A stretch of DNA of 64,000 nucleotides, taken from positions 124,001 through 188,000 of the forward strand of contig NZ_MCHY01000008.1 in the NCBI RefSeq assembly GCF_003609605.1. Direction: 5' to 3'. Shown here piece after piece: positions 8,008 through 17,224 of the stretch. Each line of letters begins with the position of its first letter. Position 1 is the first letter of the stretch. The DNA is from Ammoniphilus oxalaticus (lineage in GTDB: Bacteria; Bacillota; Bacilli; Aneurinibacillales; RAOX-1). Below the pieces are notes generated by a model, which had not been told where the DNA came from, ran no database searches, and saw nothing but the letters and a program-made list of their open reading frames with translations. The translations under genes were made by a program, and so were the position numbers.

Positions 8008-9222
8008 ATGACGTTGAAACAGCAGGTGATCATTGCTTGGAGAAACCTCAGAAGGAAAATATCCAGAACCGCGCTACTTGCCGGGAGCGCGGGTTTAACC
8101 GCATTTATTTTATTTTCTAGTTATTTTTTCATTCACTCCATGGAACGCAGTGTTGAAGCGAGTTCAAGCCGTATGGGCGCTGACTTACTCGTTGTGCCGG
8201 CAGGCTATGGTTCGCAAGCGGGTGATCTGATTCTTTCGGGGACAGCGACACCTTTTTATATGCCCGATGAAGTAGCGGAGCAAATCAGTGAAATTCCAGA
8301 AGTAGAGCAAATCACAACGCAACTCTATCTGGAGACCGTTTCGACGATTTGCTGTCGCACAGAGGGGGATTTTCCGATTGTTGCGTTCGATCCCAAGACC
8401 GACTTTACATTAAAGCATTGGATGGCCCGGGATAAAGAACTTGGCATGTATGAGATTTTAATCGGTTCAGAAGCCGGCGGAAAAAACTTTATCTATCATT
8501 ATGACAATCGCTATGTCGATGAGTGGGTGACGTTGTTTGGGAAGGACTTCTTAGTCAAAGGGGTCATGTTTCCGACTGGAATGGGCACGGATCACACGAT
8601 CTTTATGACGATCGACGCAGCTCGGGAACTGAATGGCAAAAAGGGATCAGGACTTGAATTTCCCGATTCTCAGATTTCAGTTATTTTGTTAAAAGTAAGA
8701 CCTGGTTTAGAGACGTTTGTGCAAGGGAAAATCGAGCGAATGAATCTTGGGGTGGATGTGGCCCAGGGAAAAGGGTTGCAGGAAACGATTAAAACACAAA
8801 TATTTCCTGTTAAATTGTTAAGTTATGTGATGATTGCGATGGTCCTGATTATGTCTTCTTTGCAAGTCATGACGATGTTCACGGCGTTGATTAGCGAACG
8901 TCGCAAGGAAATCGGGATGTTGCGGGCGATGGGAGCGACGCGGTTTACTGTCTACCGGTTACTGTTGTTTGAAGCGGGGCTTGCCGCCTTTATGGGAGCG
9001 AGTATCGGTTCTTTGACAGCGGGAGCTATTTTGTACGACAATCGCATTTTTATTATGCAAGTGATGCAATTACCGCTTTTATTCCCAAGGTGGGGTTCAG
9101 GCGTCCTCATCGGACTTAGCGTGACCGCTTTAACGGTCCTCATTTCGCTGTTTGCTGTCATGATTCCGATCCGAAGCGCATTGAAATTAGAACCTTACGA
9201 GGCGATTAGAGAGGGGGAATAG
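8008..9222 (+). CDS. ABC transporter permease, MacB/FtsX type
   Basis: Membrane subunit of a MacB/LolCE-type ABC system, which acts as a mechanotransmitter rather than a classical importer. It has 404 aa: one N-terminal membrane helix (~residues 17-40), a large extracytoplasmic MacB periplasmic-core-like domain (~45-270) containing a Cys-Cys pair (TICCRTEG), and a C-terminal FtsX domain with three helices including ISERRKEIGMLRAMGAT. The adjoining ATPase starts 4 bp after its stop. The substrate cannot be deduced. The position next to the cbb3 operon may be incidental or linked to redox or metal handling. Confidence 0.88.
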   Translation: MTLKQQVIIAWRNLRRKISRTALLAGSAGLTAFILFSSYFFIHSMERSVEASSSRMGADLLVVPAGYGSQAGDLILSGTATPFYMPDEVAEQISEIPEVEQITTQLYLETVSTICCRTEGDFPIVAFDPKTDFTLKHWMARDKELGMYEILIGSEAGGKNFIYHYDNRYVDEWVTLFGKDFLVKGVMFPTGMGTDHTIFMTIDAARELNGKKGSGLEFPDSQISVILLKVRPGLETFVQGKIERMNLGVDVAQGKGLQETIKTQIFPVKLLSYVMIAMVLIMSSLQVMTMFTALISERRKEIGMLRAMGATRFTVYRLLLFEAGLAAFMGASIGSLTAGAILYDNRIFIMQVMQLPLLFPRWGSGVLIGLSVTALTVLISLFAVMIPIRSALKLEPYEAIREGE

Positions 9223-9226
9223 TTTG

Positions 9227-9892
9227 ATGATTCGTTTGAAACAAGTGATGAAAAGTTACCGGTTGAGTCGTGAACATACTGTTCAGGCTTTGCATGAAAT
9301 CGATTTGGAAATTAAAACGGGAGAATTTGTTTCAATCGTCGGCCCATCAGGAAGCGGAAAATCCACTTTTCTGGCGCTCGTCGGACTCCTCGATCGTCCA
9401 TCAGAAGGGAAAATGTGGTTTGCGGGACAAGATGTGACGGATCTTTCAGATCGTGCGCGGACTGCGATTCGGTCTGAGAGGTGTGGATTTATTTTCCAGT
9501 TCCCGAGCTTAATCCCGACATTGACCGCCGTGGAAAATGTCGTTTTGCCCAAAACGTTGTCTGGTCGTTACGCGGGTTCAGCGGATTTAACGCGGGGCGC
9601 GGAATTGCTTGCAAAAGTTGGTTTGGCGGATAAAACAGATCGACTGCCCTATCAATTGAGCGGCGGGGAACAACGCCGTGTCGCAATGGCGCGGGCGCTT
9701 ATGAATGAACCTGAAATCATTTTAGCGGATGAACCGACAGGGGCCCTCGATGACGAGAATGCGAAAGTGATGATGGACGTATTTAAAACGATGAATCAGC
9801 TAGGAAAAACGATCTTGATGGTTACTCACGACCAACAATTGACCGCCTATGCCTCGCGTACGATTCAAATTCGGGACGGTCGTGTTGTTTAA
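9227..9892 (+). CDS. ABC transporter ATP-binding protein, LolD/MacB type
   Basis: ATPase partner of the FtsX-type permease just upstream. Its 221 aa contain Walker A GPSGSGKST, the Q-loop FQFPSLIPTLTAVENV, signature LSGGEQRRVAMARA, Walker B IILADEPTGALD and the switch histidine in MVTHDQ. The ATG at 9227 is preferred over TTG at 9224 because GAGGGGGA sits 8 nt upstream of it. It is the last gene of its operon. Confidence 0.93.
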   Translation: MIRLKQVMKSYRLSREHTVQALHEIDLEIKTGEFVSIVGPSGSGKSTFLALVGLLDRPSEGKMWFAGQDVTDLSDRARTAIRSERCGFIFQFPSLIPTLTAVENVVLPKTLSGRYAGSADLTRGAELLAKVGLADKTDRLPYQLSGGEQRRVAMARALMNEPEIILADEPTGALDDENAKVMMDVFKTMNQLGKTILMVTHDQQLTAYASRTIQIRDGRVV

Positions 9893-9904
9893 AAGCCTTT
9901 CCTC

Positions 9905-9934
9905 TTGTCTATTATGATAGTAATTTGTTAAAAT
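9905..9934 (+). promoter_or_regulatory. Candidate SigA promoter of valS
   Basis: TTGTCT at 9905-9910 and TAAAAT at 9929-9934 are 18 bp apart. Transcription from here would begin just before the T-box leader. Confidence 0.5.
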
Positions 9935-9940
9935 AGGAAC

Positions 9941-10198
9941 AGTTTGATAGCAAGAGGCTTTGAATGGGAGGAGTAAGCAGTGAAACCCGCTAGAGAATGG
10001 AATCCGTGGCTGGAAGATTCCTGGGGAGGTAGCTGGTGAAGGTAGCCCGTGAGCTTTTCTTCTGAAGTGAAGTAGGAGGAAACGGAACCCGTCCGTTATC
10101 GGGCTTAAGTGAGTATGGCGTTATTTTTGATCACGCTATATTAACAAAGGTGGTACCGCGAACTTCTTCGTCCTTTGGATGGGGGAGTTTTTTGTTTT
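9941..10198 (+). promoter_or_regulatory. T-box leader of valS with intrinsic terminator
   Basis: The canonical T-box AAGGTGGTACCGCG is at 10147-10160. The N position of TGGN is T, which pairs with an A discriminator of tRNA. Upstream is a stem-I-like region with AGTA near 9974 and AGAGA near 9990. The terminator is at 10161-10198: AACTTCTTCGTCC pairs with GGATGGGGGAGTT through several G-U pairs, followed by TTTTTTG. Uncharged tRNA should stabilise the antiterminator and raise valS expression. Candidate valine specifier codons are GTG at 10067-10069 and GTA at 10072-10074; which one is used needs folding. Confidence 0.93.
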
Positions 10199-10251
10199 TT
10201 AAAAATAGTTTGTGATGATTGGATAGTTATTATAGGTAGGAGGAAGTCGTT

Positions 10252-12909
10252 GTGTCGAATAAAGAAACGAAAGAAATGCCCACTCAATATGATCCGAAAG
10301 CAGCGGAACAAAAATGGTATCCTTATTGGTCGGAAGGAGAGTTCTTCAAAGCGGAGAGAAACTCGGAAAAAACACCGTATACGATTGTCATTCCGCCGCC
10401 GAATGTGACAGGGAATTTACATATTGGACATGCCCTGAATAATACGATTCAAGATATTTTGATTCGAATGAAGCGGATGCAAGGTTATGACGCTTTATGG
10501 TTGCCAGGAATGGACCATGCGGGGATTGCGACGCAAGCGCGCGTTGAAGGGATGCTAAAGGAAGAGGGCTTATCCCGTTACGATCTTGGACGAGAAAAGT
10601 TTGTGGAGAAAGTATGGGAGTGGAAGGACAAGTACGCCGATATTATTCGTCAGCAATGGTCCAAAATGGGACTATCGCTCGATTATTCCCACGAACGTTT
10701 TACGTTAGATGAAGGTTTGTCGAACGCCGTGCGCGAAGTTTTTGTTCGGTTATATGAGAAAGGTCTGATTTATCGAGGTAAGTATATTATTAATTGGGAC
10801 CCGCAAACAAAGACGGCCCTATCTGATATCGAAGTAGAGTATAAAGAAGTAACAGGCGCGCTTTACCACCTACGCTATCCGTTAGTTGATGGCAGCGGTC
10901 ATATCGAGGTGGCGACAACGCGTCCAGAAACGATGCTTGGGGATACGGCAGTAGCGGTGCATCCGAACGATGAACGTTATCAGTCGTTGATTGGCAAAAA
11001 GGTGAAATTGCCGATTGTCGGACGCGAAATCACGATCGTTGCCGATGATTATGTCGATCAAGAGTTCGGAAGCGGAGCGGTTAAAATTACGCCAGCCCAT
11101 GACCCGAATGACTTTGAAATTGGCAACCGACATGATTTGGAACGCATTTTGGTGATGGATGAAAGCGGAACAATGAATGAAAACGCGGGACCTTATCAAG
11201 GAATGGACCGTTTTGAATGCCGCAAACAAATCGTCAAAGACTTACAAGAACAAGGCGTCTGCTTCCAGATTGAAGAGCACGTTCACCAAGTCGGTCACAG
11301 TGAACGCAGCGGCGCGGTTGTCGAGCCGTACTTATCCACGCAATGGTTCGTCAAGATGGGGCCATTAGCGGAAGCGGCGATCGAACAACAAAAAGGTGAA
11401 GATAAAGTTCAATTTGTGCCGGATCGATTTGAACGAACGTACCTACATTGGATTGAAAATATTCGCGATTGGTGTATTTCTCGTCAACTTTGGTGGGGCC
11501 ATCGCATCCCTGCTTGGTATTGTGAAGAATGTGGAGAGATGACGGTTTCTTCAACCGATATCCACAAATGTCCAAAGTGCGGCAGCGAAAAATTAGAACA
11601 AGATAATGACGTGTTGGATACGTGGTTCAGCTCTGCCTTATGGCCATTCTCTACATTAGGCTGGCCCGAACAAACGGAAGATTTGAAACATTTTTATCCG
11701 ACAGATGTATTAATAACAGGATATGATATTATATTCTTCTGGGTGGCGCGCATGATTTTTACAGGGCTTGAATTTACGGACGAAAATCCGTTTAAACATG
11801 TGTTGATCACCGGACTTGTGCGTGATTCAGACGGTAATAAGATGTCTAAGTCGTTAGGTAATGGCGTTGATCCAATGGATGTGATCGAGCGTTATGGAGC
11901 CGATGCGATGAGATACATGCTAGCTACGGGGAACACGCCAGGTCATGACCAGCGTTTCCGTTGGGAGCGTGTGGAGGGGGCGAGAAACTTTGCCAACAAA
12001 ATTTGGAACGCATCTCGCTTTGCCTTGATGAATTTAGAAGGTTTCACCGTTGACCAGATCGATTTAAGAGGTCCGTTAGGAATGACAGACAAATGGATTT
12101 TAACGCGTCTAAATGAAACAATTTCAGATGTGACACGTTTGCTTGACCAATACGAGTTTGGAGAAGCGGGGCGCTCCTTGTATAACTTTATTTGGGATGA
12201 TCTATGCGACTGGTATATTGAGATGGGTAAGTTGCATTTATACGGAGAGGACACAGCGAAGAAAAAGACGACTCAATCAGTGTTGTGTCACACCTTAGAC
12301 CAGACGCTGCGTCTGTTGCATCCGTTCATGCCGTTCATTACAGAAGAGATTTGGCAACACTTGCCGCATGACGGAAAGAGTATTACGGTTGCAGCTTGGC
12401 CTGAAGAAGATAAACAACATCATTATCCCGAATCTTTAAAACAAATGTCTTTATTGATGGACGTCATTCGCAGCGTTCGAAATATTCGAGCTGAAATGAA
12501 TGTGCCAATGAGCAGAAAGATCGAGTTGATTATCAAACCGACCAATCAGGAATCACTAGAATTGCTGCAACAAGGCGTGGACTATCTTCACCGTTTCTGT
12601 AATCCAGAACAGTTTGAATTAGCGCTCGAACCCAATGTGCCTGAAAAGGTCGTATCCGCTGTCGTAACTGGGGCGGAAATCTACTTGCCGCTTGCGGGTT
12701 TAATCGACATTGACAAAGAGATCGCTCGCTTGGATAAAGAAGCTCAAAACTTGGAAAAGGAAGTTGAGCGCGTCGCTAAAAAACTGAATAACGAAGGCTT
12801 TATCGCAAAAGCGCCTGAAAAGGTCATTGAAGAAGAGCGCGCCAAAGGGCGCGACTATGAAGAAAAATTAGCGCGAGTGAAAGCAAGGATTGAAGAATTA
12901 AAAAGCTAA
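10252..12909 (+). CDS. valS: Valyl-tRNA synthetase
   Basis: Class I aminoacyl-tRNA synthetase that charges tRNA-Val and edits misacylated threonine. It has 885 aa. HIGH lies at residues 57-60 ([15 protein letters not shown]) and KMSKS at 530-534. The editing domain lies between ([18 protein letters not shown]), and the C-terminal ~70 residues form the tRNA-binding coiled coil. The start is GTG at 10252 with GGTAGGAGG 8 nt upstream. It is controlled by the T-box immediately upstream and followed by folC, as in B. subtilis. Confidence 0.98.
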   Translation: MSNKETKEMPTQYDPKAAEQKWYPYWSEGEFFKAERNSEKTPYTIVIPPPNVTGNLHIGHALNNTIQDILIRMKRMQGYDALWLPGMDHAGIATQARVEGMLKEEGLSRYDLGREKFVEKVWEWKDKYADIIRQQWSKMGLSLDYSHERFTLDEGLSNAVREVFVRLYEKGLIYRGKYIINWDPQTKTALSDIEVEYKEVTGALYHLRYPLVDGSGHIEVATTRPETMLGDTAVAVHPNDERYQSLIGKKVKLPIVGREITIVADDYVDQEFGSGAVKITPAHDPNDFEIGNRHDLERILVMDESGTMNENAGPYQGMDRFECRKQIVKDLQEQGVCFQIEEHVHQVGHSERSGAVVEPYLSTQWFVKMGPLAEAAIEQQKGEDKVQFVPDRFERTYLHWIENIRDWCISRQLWWGHRIPAWYCEECGEMTVSSTDIHKCPKCGSEKLEQDNDVLDTWFSSALWPFSTLGWPEQTEDLKHFYPTDVLITGYDIIFFWVARMIFTGLEFTDENPFKHVLITGLVRDSDGNKMSKSLGNGVDPMDVIERYGADAMRYMLATGNTPGHDQRFRWERVEGARNFANKIWNASRFALMNLEGFTVDQIDLRGPLGMTDKWILTRLNETISDVTRLLDQYEFGEAGRSLYNFIWDDLCDWYIEMGKLHLYGEDTAKKKTTQSVLCHTLDQTLRLLHPFMPFITEEIWQHLPHDGKSITVAAWPEEDKQHHYPESLKQMSLLMDVIRSVRNIRAEMNVPMSRKIELIIKPTNQESLELLQQGVDYLHRFCNPEQFELALEPNVPEKVVSAVVTGAEIYLPLAGLIDIDKEIARLDKEAQNLEKEVERVAKKLNNEGFIAKAPEKVIEEERAKGRDYEEKLARVKARIEELKS

Positions 12910-12940
12910 TTGGTTTAGTTGAATAGGACTTAAACTTATC

Positions 12941-12969
12941 TGACAGTGGGAGTGAGCTCCCTCTGTCAT
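12941..12969 (+). terminator. Hairpin between valS and folC
   Basis: TGACAG..GGAG pairs with CTCC..CTGTCA over a 4-nt loop with an internal 2x2 mismatch. No strong T-run follows, so it may act as a partial terminator or RNA-stability element. Confidence 0.5.
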
Positions 12970-13030
12970 TGGTTTAAGCAGCGACACATATACTGAAAAA
13001 AGATGAGGCTAGAGATGAGGGATAAGCGGA

Positions 13031-14353
13031 ATGCGTTCATTTGAACAAGCTTTGAACTGGATGGAAGAATTGCAAAAGTTTGGCATTAAACCCGGGTTGG
13101 AACGGATGAACTGGATGTTGGATCGATTAGGCAACCCGCAACGCCGCTTGAAGTTCATTCACTTGGCGGGCACGAATGGAAAAGGGTCGACCTTACAATA
13201 TTTAAACGGTGTGTTAAAAGTGGCTGGCTATCAAGTGGGCGTGTTTACTTCACCCGCAATCGATACATTCACAAGTCGGATTCAAGTGAATGGCGAATCC
13301 ATTTCTGATGAAGTGTTTGTTGAACTCGTTCAGCAGGTAAAACCGCTTGTGGAGGAACTGGAGCAGTCTGAATGGGGAAGTCCAACCGAATTTGAAGTGA
13401 CAACGATCCTTGCTTTATTATATTTTGCAACGAAAAGCTATCCGGATTTTGTGCTATGGGAAACAGGCTTAGGGGGACGATTGGATTCGACGAACGTTGT
13501 CACTCCGCTCGTTTCGGTGATTACAAACATTGGGCTTGATCATACCGATATTCTCGGTTCGACGAAAGAAGCGATTGCCGCTGAAAAAGCGGGGATCATC
13601 AAAAACGGCTTCCCTGTCATTACCGCTGAGACCGATCCTAAGGCGTTAACGGTATTACAAAATGTCGCCAGCGCAAAAAAAGCTCCCTTGTACCAACTTG
13701 GCGAGGAGTTTACATTTGAGCGTACGACGACGGATTTTTCGGAATTAATCGAGAAATTTGAATTTAAGGGACCGTTTCGAAACTATAGCGATTTACAGAT
13801 TGGCATGATCGGTAAACATCAGGCGGACAATGCTGCTTTAGCGGTGATGGTCTTGGAAGTGTTGCGACAATATTTTGCGGTTCATTTCGAATTGGAGCAA
13901 TTGAAGCAAGGGCTTGCGAATGCGCGTTGGCCAGGCAGACTCGAGATATTACATAATAACCCGCACATCATTTTAGACGGGGCGCACAACATCGGAGGCG
14001 TTGAAGCGTTGCGTGACGCGTTGCAAGAAAGATTCGCGCAGAACAAAATAATAGTTCTTTTTTCCGCCTTGCGGGATAAAGATGTAAAAGGTATGATTGA
14101 GCGATTAGCTCCACTATGTGATGAGGTTTATATCACGGATATCGAACATTCGCGGGCGGCGGATCCCGTGGAGATCGAGACGTTGTTTCGAGTAACGAAC
14201 CCTAAGCTATCAGTCCATACGATTTTGGATTGGCGCGAAGCGTTGGATGTTTGGTTGCGGTCACAGAACGATGGACAGTCTGTCTTCCTTGCGACAGGAT
14301 CATTATATTTGATTTCAAAAATACGCGCTGCGTTATTAAAAATGTTTCTTTAA
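13031..14353 (+). CDS. folC: Folylpolyglutamate/dihydrofolate synthase
   Basis: Adds glutamate to folates (and to dihydropteroate if bifunctional), retaining them in the cytosol. It has 440 aa in the Mur-ligase-like fold, with ATP loop LAGTNGKGST at residues 45-54, the folate segment FTSPAIDTFTSRIQVNG, and HNIGGVEALRDAL in the C-terminal domain. valS-folC is the B. subtilis order. There, comC and spoIIB follow; here murC and the pilus locus intervene. Confidence 0.96.
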   Translation: MRSFEQALNWMEELQKFGIKPGLERMNWMLDRLGNPQRRLKFIHLAGTNGKGSTLQYLNGVLKVAGYQVGVFTSPAIDTFTSRIQVNGESISDEVFVELVQQVKPLVEELEQSEWGSPTEFEVTTILALLYFATKSYPDFVLWETGLGGRLDSTNVVTPLVSVITNIGLDHTDILGSTKEAIAAEKAGIIKNGFPVITAETDPKALTVLQNVASAKKAPLYQLGEEFTFERTTTDFSELIEKFEFKGPFRNYSDLQIGMIGKHQADNAALAVMVLEVLRQYFAVHFELEQLKQGLANARWPGRLEILHNNPHIILDGAHNIGGVEALRDALQERFAQNKIIVLFSALRDKDVKGMIERLAPLCDEVYITDIEHSRAADPVEIETLFRVTNPKLSVHTILDWREALDVWLRSQNDGQSVFLATGSLYLISKIRAALLKMFL

Positions 14354-14390
14354 AAGCTCTGATTGACAGGAGAAGGATGGTGATACTCTA

Positions 14391-15764
14391 GTGACAACTA
14401 CAACCGAGCATGTTCATTTTATCGGAATAGGCGGTTACGGGATGAGCGCGATTGCTAGGGTTTTAGTCGATATGGGACACAAAGTTAGCGGCTCTGATAT
14501 GGCCCGCAAGGAGCTAACGGATAAGCTGCTTGAACGCGGGGCCCAAGTGTATATTGGACATAAAGCTGAGAATGTGTCAGGGGCGGACATCGTCGTCTAT
14601 TCCACTGATATTCCAAAAGACAATGTAGAATTAAGGGAAGCGAAAAAGCGGAATATTCCGCTGATCCACCGTTCAGATATGTTAGCTCGTATTCTAAATG
14701 AGCGCTCAGGAATCGCTGTGTCGGGCGCGCACGGAAAAACGACAACCTCCTCTATGATCTCGCTTGTGATGGAAAAGGCGGGGGCGGACCCAACCTATAT
14801 TATCGGCGGCGAAATTTTAGATATTGGCAGTAATGCGCGGGCGGGCGATAGCCCGTATGTTGTTGCGGAAGCGGATGAAAGCGATGGCTCCTTTTTGAAA
14901 TACCACCCGCAACTTGCTGTCGTCACCAACATCGGTCCTGACCATTTGGAAAATTACGACGGTGATTTTGAAAATTTGAAACAGGCGTATTGCCAGTTTT
15001 TATCCCATATAAAAGAGGACGGAAAAGCGATTGTTTGCGCCGATGATGAATATATTCGCGAGCTCATCCCACAAATCAGCAGTGATGTGATCACTTATGG
15101 ATTGGATGAACGGGCCGACTTTACCGCGGAAGACATCGTGTATGGCGATCGAACGATCACATTCAAAGTAAGACAGGGGAATCAAGTTTTAGGAGACATC
15201 AAACTCTCTGTGCCAGGAAGGCATAACATCCAAAATGCGTTGGCGACAATCATCGTCTGTCTGCAAGCGGGCATTCCTTTTGCCGACATTGCTGAGGTAA
15301 TCCAGCTTTTTCGAGGAGCAAAGCGTCGTTTCGAAGTGATTGGTGAGGAACGAGATGTTTTGATCGTGGATGATTACGCCCATCATCCGACTGAAATTGT
15401 AGCGACAATTCAAGCGGCTAAATCCACGAACCGTCGGATTATAGCTGTGTTTCAACCGCAACGATACACGCGCACATTTTTCTTGTTAGATGATTTTAGT
15501 CGCGCGTTTGCGGGAGCGGATCAAGTAATTATAACGGACATCTACTCCCCAGCTAACGATACAAGAATGGATGTTACGTCGGAAAAGCTAGTTGATTTGA
15601 TCAAGCAAAACTCGAATGAACAGGCTGTCTACATGCCGAGCAAAGACGACGTGTTTGACCACTTGAGCAAAATTAGTCAAGCGGGCGACATCGTGTTAAC
15701 GATGGGAGCGGGCGACATTTGGCAAGTGGCAATTCGGTTGCGTGATCATTTACAAGGGAAATGA
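14391..15764 (+). CDS. murC: UDP-N-acetylmuramate--L-alanine ligase
   Basis: Adds L-alanine to UDP-MurNAc, the first peptide step of peptidoglycan synthesis, in the cytosol. The 457-aa protein has N-terminal [17 protein letters not shown] loop GAHGKTTT at residues 112-119, [11 protein letters not shown], and [10 protein letters not shown] in the C-terminal domain; the order and length are standard for MurC. The start is GTG at 14391, with AGGAGAAGGATGGTGAT ending 8 nt upstream. In B. subtilis murC is not next to folC. Confidence 0.97.
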   Translation: MTTTTEHVHFIGIGGYGMSAIARVLVDMGHKVSGSDMARKELTDKLLERGAQVYIGHKAENVSGADIVVYSTDIPKDNVELREAKKRNIPLIHRSDMLARILNERSGIAVSGAHGKTTTSSMISLVMEKAGADPTYIIGGEILDIGSNARAGDSPYVVAEADESDGSFLKYHPQLAVVTNIGPDHLENYDGDFENLKQAYCQFLSHIKEDGKAIVCADDEYIRELIPQISSDVITYGLDERADFTAEDIVYGDRTITFKVRQGNQVLGDIKLSVPGRHNIQNALATIIVCLQAGIPFADIAEVIQLFRGAKRRFEVIGEERDVLIVDDYAHHPTEIVATIQAAKSTNRRIIAVFQPQRYTRTFFLLDDFSRAFAGADQVIITDIYSPANDTRMDVTSEKLVDLIKQNSNEQAVYMPSKDDVFDHLSKISQAGDIVLTMGAGDIWQVAIRLRDHLQGK

Positions 15765-15795
15765 TGAAAGAAAAATGATGAATAGAAGGTGGGAG

Positions 15796-15823
15796 CAGGT
15801 GAGAGTTTTCTCACCTGTTTTTG
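15796..15823 (+). terminator. Intrinsic terminator after murC
   Basis: CAGGTGAG (15796-15803) pairs with CTCACCTG (15810-15817) over a 6-nt loop, followed by TTTTTG. Confidence 0.85.
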
Positions 15824-15859
15824 TTGGTTGGTCAGGCGGTTTAGCGATGTCGAAAGGGT

Positions 15860-16046
15860 CTCTAAAGGGATAATTGACCCTTGCAGCATGGATTGAATGA
15901 ATATGAACGCTGCAGAGGGAGATTTGACCGTTACAGAGCGAATATCTCGTGTTATCTCTTTTATTTTCGCTGTAAAGGGAGTTTTGACCTCTCTATAGTG
16001 CTGCCGGTTGATCGTTTAACTGTAAAGGCACTTTCGACCTTTACAG
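15860..16046 (+). repeat. Cassette A: four ~27-nt imperfect palindromes spaced 50/60/50 bp
   Basis: Units begin at 15860, 15910, 15970 and 16020. The consensus is a left arm CTGTAACGG or CTGTAAAGG, a 9-nt loop like GAGATTTGA, and a right arm CCGTTACAG. The second and fourth units have the best dyads; the third has a degenerate right arm. The cassette sits between the end of murC and the end of the minus-strand pseudopilin genes, so it lies between convergent genes. The same unit occurs inverted at 54660-54847. Apart from this and the murC terminator the 15765-16112 interval is empty. Confidence 0.85.
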
Positions 16047-16112
16047 ATTGCGCCCAAATGAGTTGGGTTAAAAATTCATCGTACTGTGAAAGGGGAACAC
16101 CTTATCCTATTT

Positions 16113-16721
16113 TTAGTTTAAACGATCCTTTAGCAGCTTTACTCGAATTGTATCAGTCGGAGCTGCCGTCTTATCCGCTTGAGCATGAACATTGTATTTT
16201 GTCCGATAAAAGTAGAAGTGGGCAATGATGAGCTCACCTTGTTCAATCCCAGAGCCACTTGGGATGGCTATATCATCTTTTTCTCCTTTACCATTGGCTT
16301 CATCTGTCAATGTCATATACTTCGGATTATCAACCACGCTTTCAGGTTCCATTAGTTCGATCCCGCTAATACATGGCGACAAGTCGTCTTCGTGAAAACC
16401 TTCGGATCGCTCACATAAGGTTAAATTTCTTTTCCCCGCATCATAATAGAGAACTTTATAATTTTTGCTCGCCCCATTCCACATTCTAAGCTCGTTTGAA
16501 TAGTCATTTTCCACATAATAAACCTGATTACTATCAGCCAGTATTTCCGACACCGTATTCAGTGTTGTTCGAATCTGAGCATCATCATTATATTTTTGAG
16601 TGGTCGTATTCCAATCTAAATTAATTGCGGAAAAGGCCATGAAAGCAACCCCTAGCACGATTGTACTAATGAACAGCGCAGCCATGATTTCAATAAGGGT
16701 CAGTCCTTTTTCATTATTCAT
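16113..16721 (-). CDS. Type IV pilin-like minor pseudopilin (PilW-like)
   Basis: Probable minor pilin primed for assembly of the type IV pilus. The N-terminus MNNEKGLTLIEIMAALFIS has a class III signal: cleavage would be after Gly, giving an N-terminal Leu and a Glu at +5, followed by a hydrophobic helix to about residue 27. The ATG at 16721 is preferred over GTG at 16730; GGGGTGAT lies 4 nt upstream. The 202-aa product has two cysteines in the globular part (LCERSEG and SPCISG) that may form a disulfide. Its start overlaps the end of the upstream PilV-like gene by 8 bp. Function is inferred from the signal and neighbours. Confidence 0.82.
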   Translation of the reverse strand: MNNEKGLTLIEIMAALFISTIVLGVAFMAFSAINLDWNTTTQKYNDDAQIRTTLNTVSEILADSNQVYYVENDYSNELRMWNGASKNYKVLYYDAGKRNLTLCERSEGFHEDDLSPCISGIELMEPESVVDNPKYMTLTDEANGKGEKDDIAIPSGSGIEQGELIIAHFYFYRTKYNVHAQADKTAAPTDTIRVKLLKDRLN

Positions 16722-17133
16722 CCTGATCACCCCAGCTTACGGTTACGAAGATGTCTTCAGGTATATATCCCCCACCAGTTTCTTTTTTTGCTAAGATCAC
16801 GGTAGCTAGTGATATAGAATGTTTAGAGGGAGCCACTCCATCAGTGTGTGTCGCTCGAATCGAAAAGGCGCCTGATTCTTTATTAAAATTATTTAGAAAT
16901 TCTGTCTGAAGTTTTTCGCTGCTATAAGGTGGTTCTTCCGCAGCTTCCTTTCGTATTTCATTAATCGTCTTTTCAGCTAGTTGCAAAGCCCTATATTGTT
17001 GATCGTCTTTTTGATCAGCGAGCAGTGTATATCCAGAGAGGTTAGCAAACATGAGGACAACGAGACTTAAAATAGCAGTTGCCGCCAATGTTTCAATCAA
17101 AGTTAGGCCTTTTTGATTATTTTTGATGTTCAT
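16714..17133 (-). CDS. Type IV pilin-like minor pseudopilin (PilV-like)
   Basis: The 139-aa protein has the prepilin signal NNQKGLTLIETLAATAILS (cleavage after Gly, Glu at +5) and a single N-terminal hydrophobic helix. The remainder is soluble and unlike the major pilins. The likely role is a pilus tip or initiation component, by analogy with PilV/GspI-type proteins. It is the first gene of a two-gene minus-strand operon, divergent from the PilX-like gene; a GAGG site lies 10 nt before the ATG. Confidence 0.82.
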   Translation of the reverse strand: MNIKNNQKGLTLIETLAATAILSLVVLMFANLSGYTLLADQKDDQQYRALQLAEKTINEIRKEAAEEPPYSSEKLQTEFLNNFNKESGAFSIRATHTDGVAPSKHSISLATVILAKKETGGGYIPEDIFVTVSWGDQDE

Positions 17134-17224
17134 CTAATAGCAACCTCATTTATAATGGAGTTAGACAGAGTCGTTTCTATTAAATCAATTATAGCAATCA
17201 CCAGGAAAAAAAGGGTGTGTTTTT

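Noticed and set aside
10175-10408. 77-codon ORF over the valS start
   Set aside because: It is a frame-shifted shadow of valS running from the T-box terminator into the gene.
15881-16228. Plus-strand ORF of 115 codons across cassette A
   Set aside because: It runs through the palindromic repeats and antisense into the end of the pseudopilin gene, has no ribosome site, and its codons simply reflect the repeat units.
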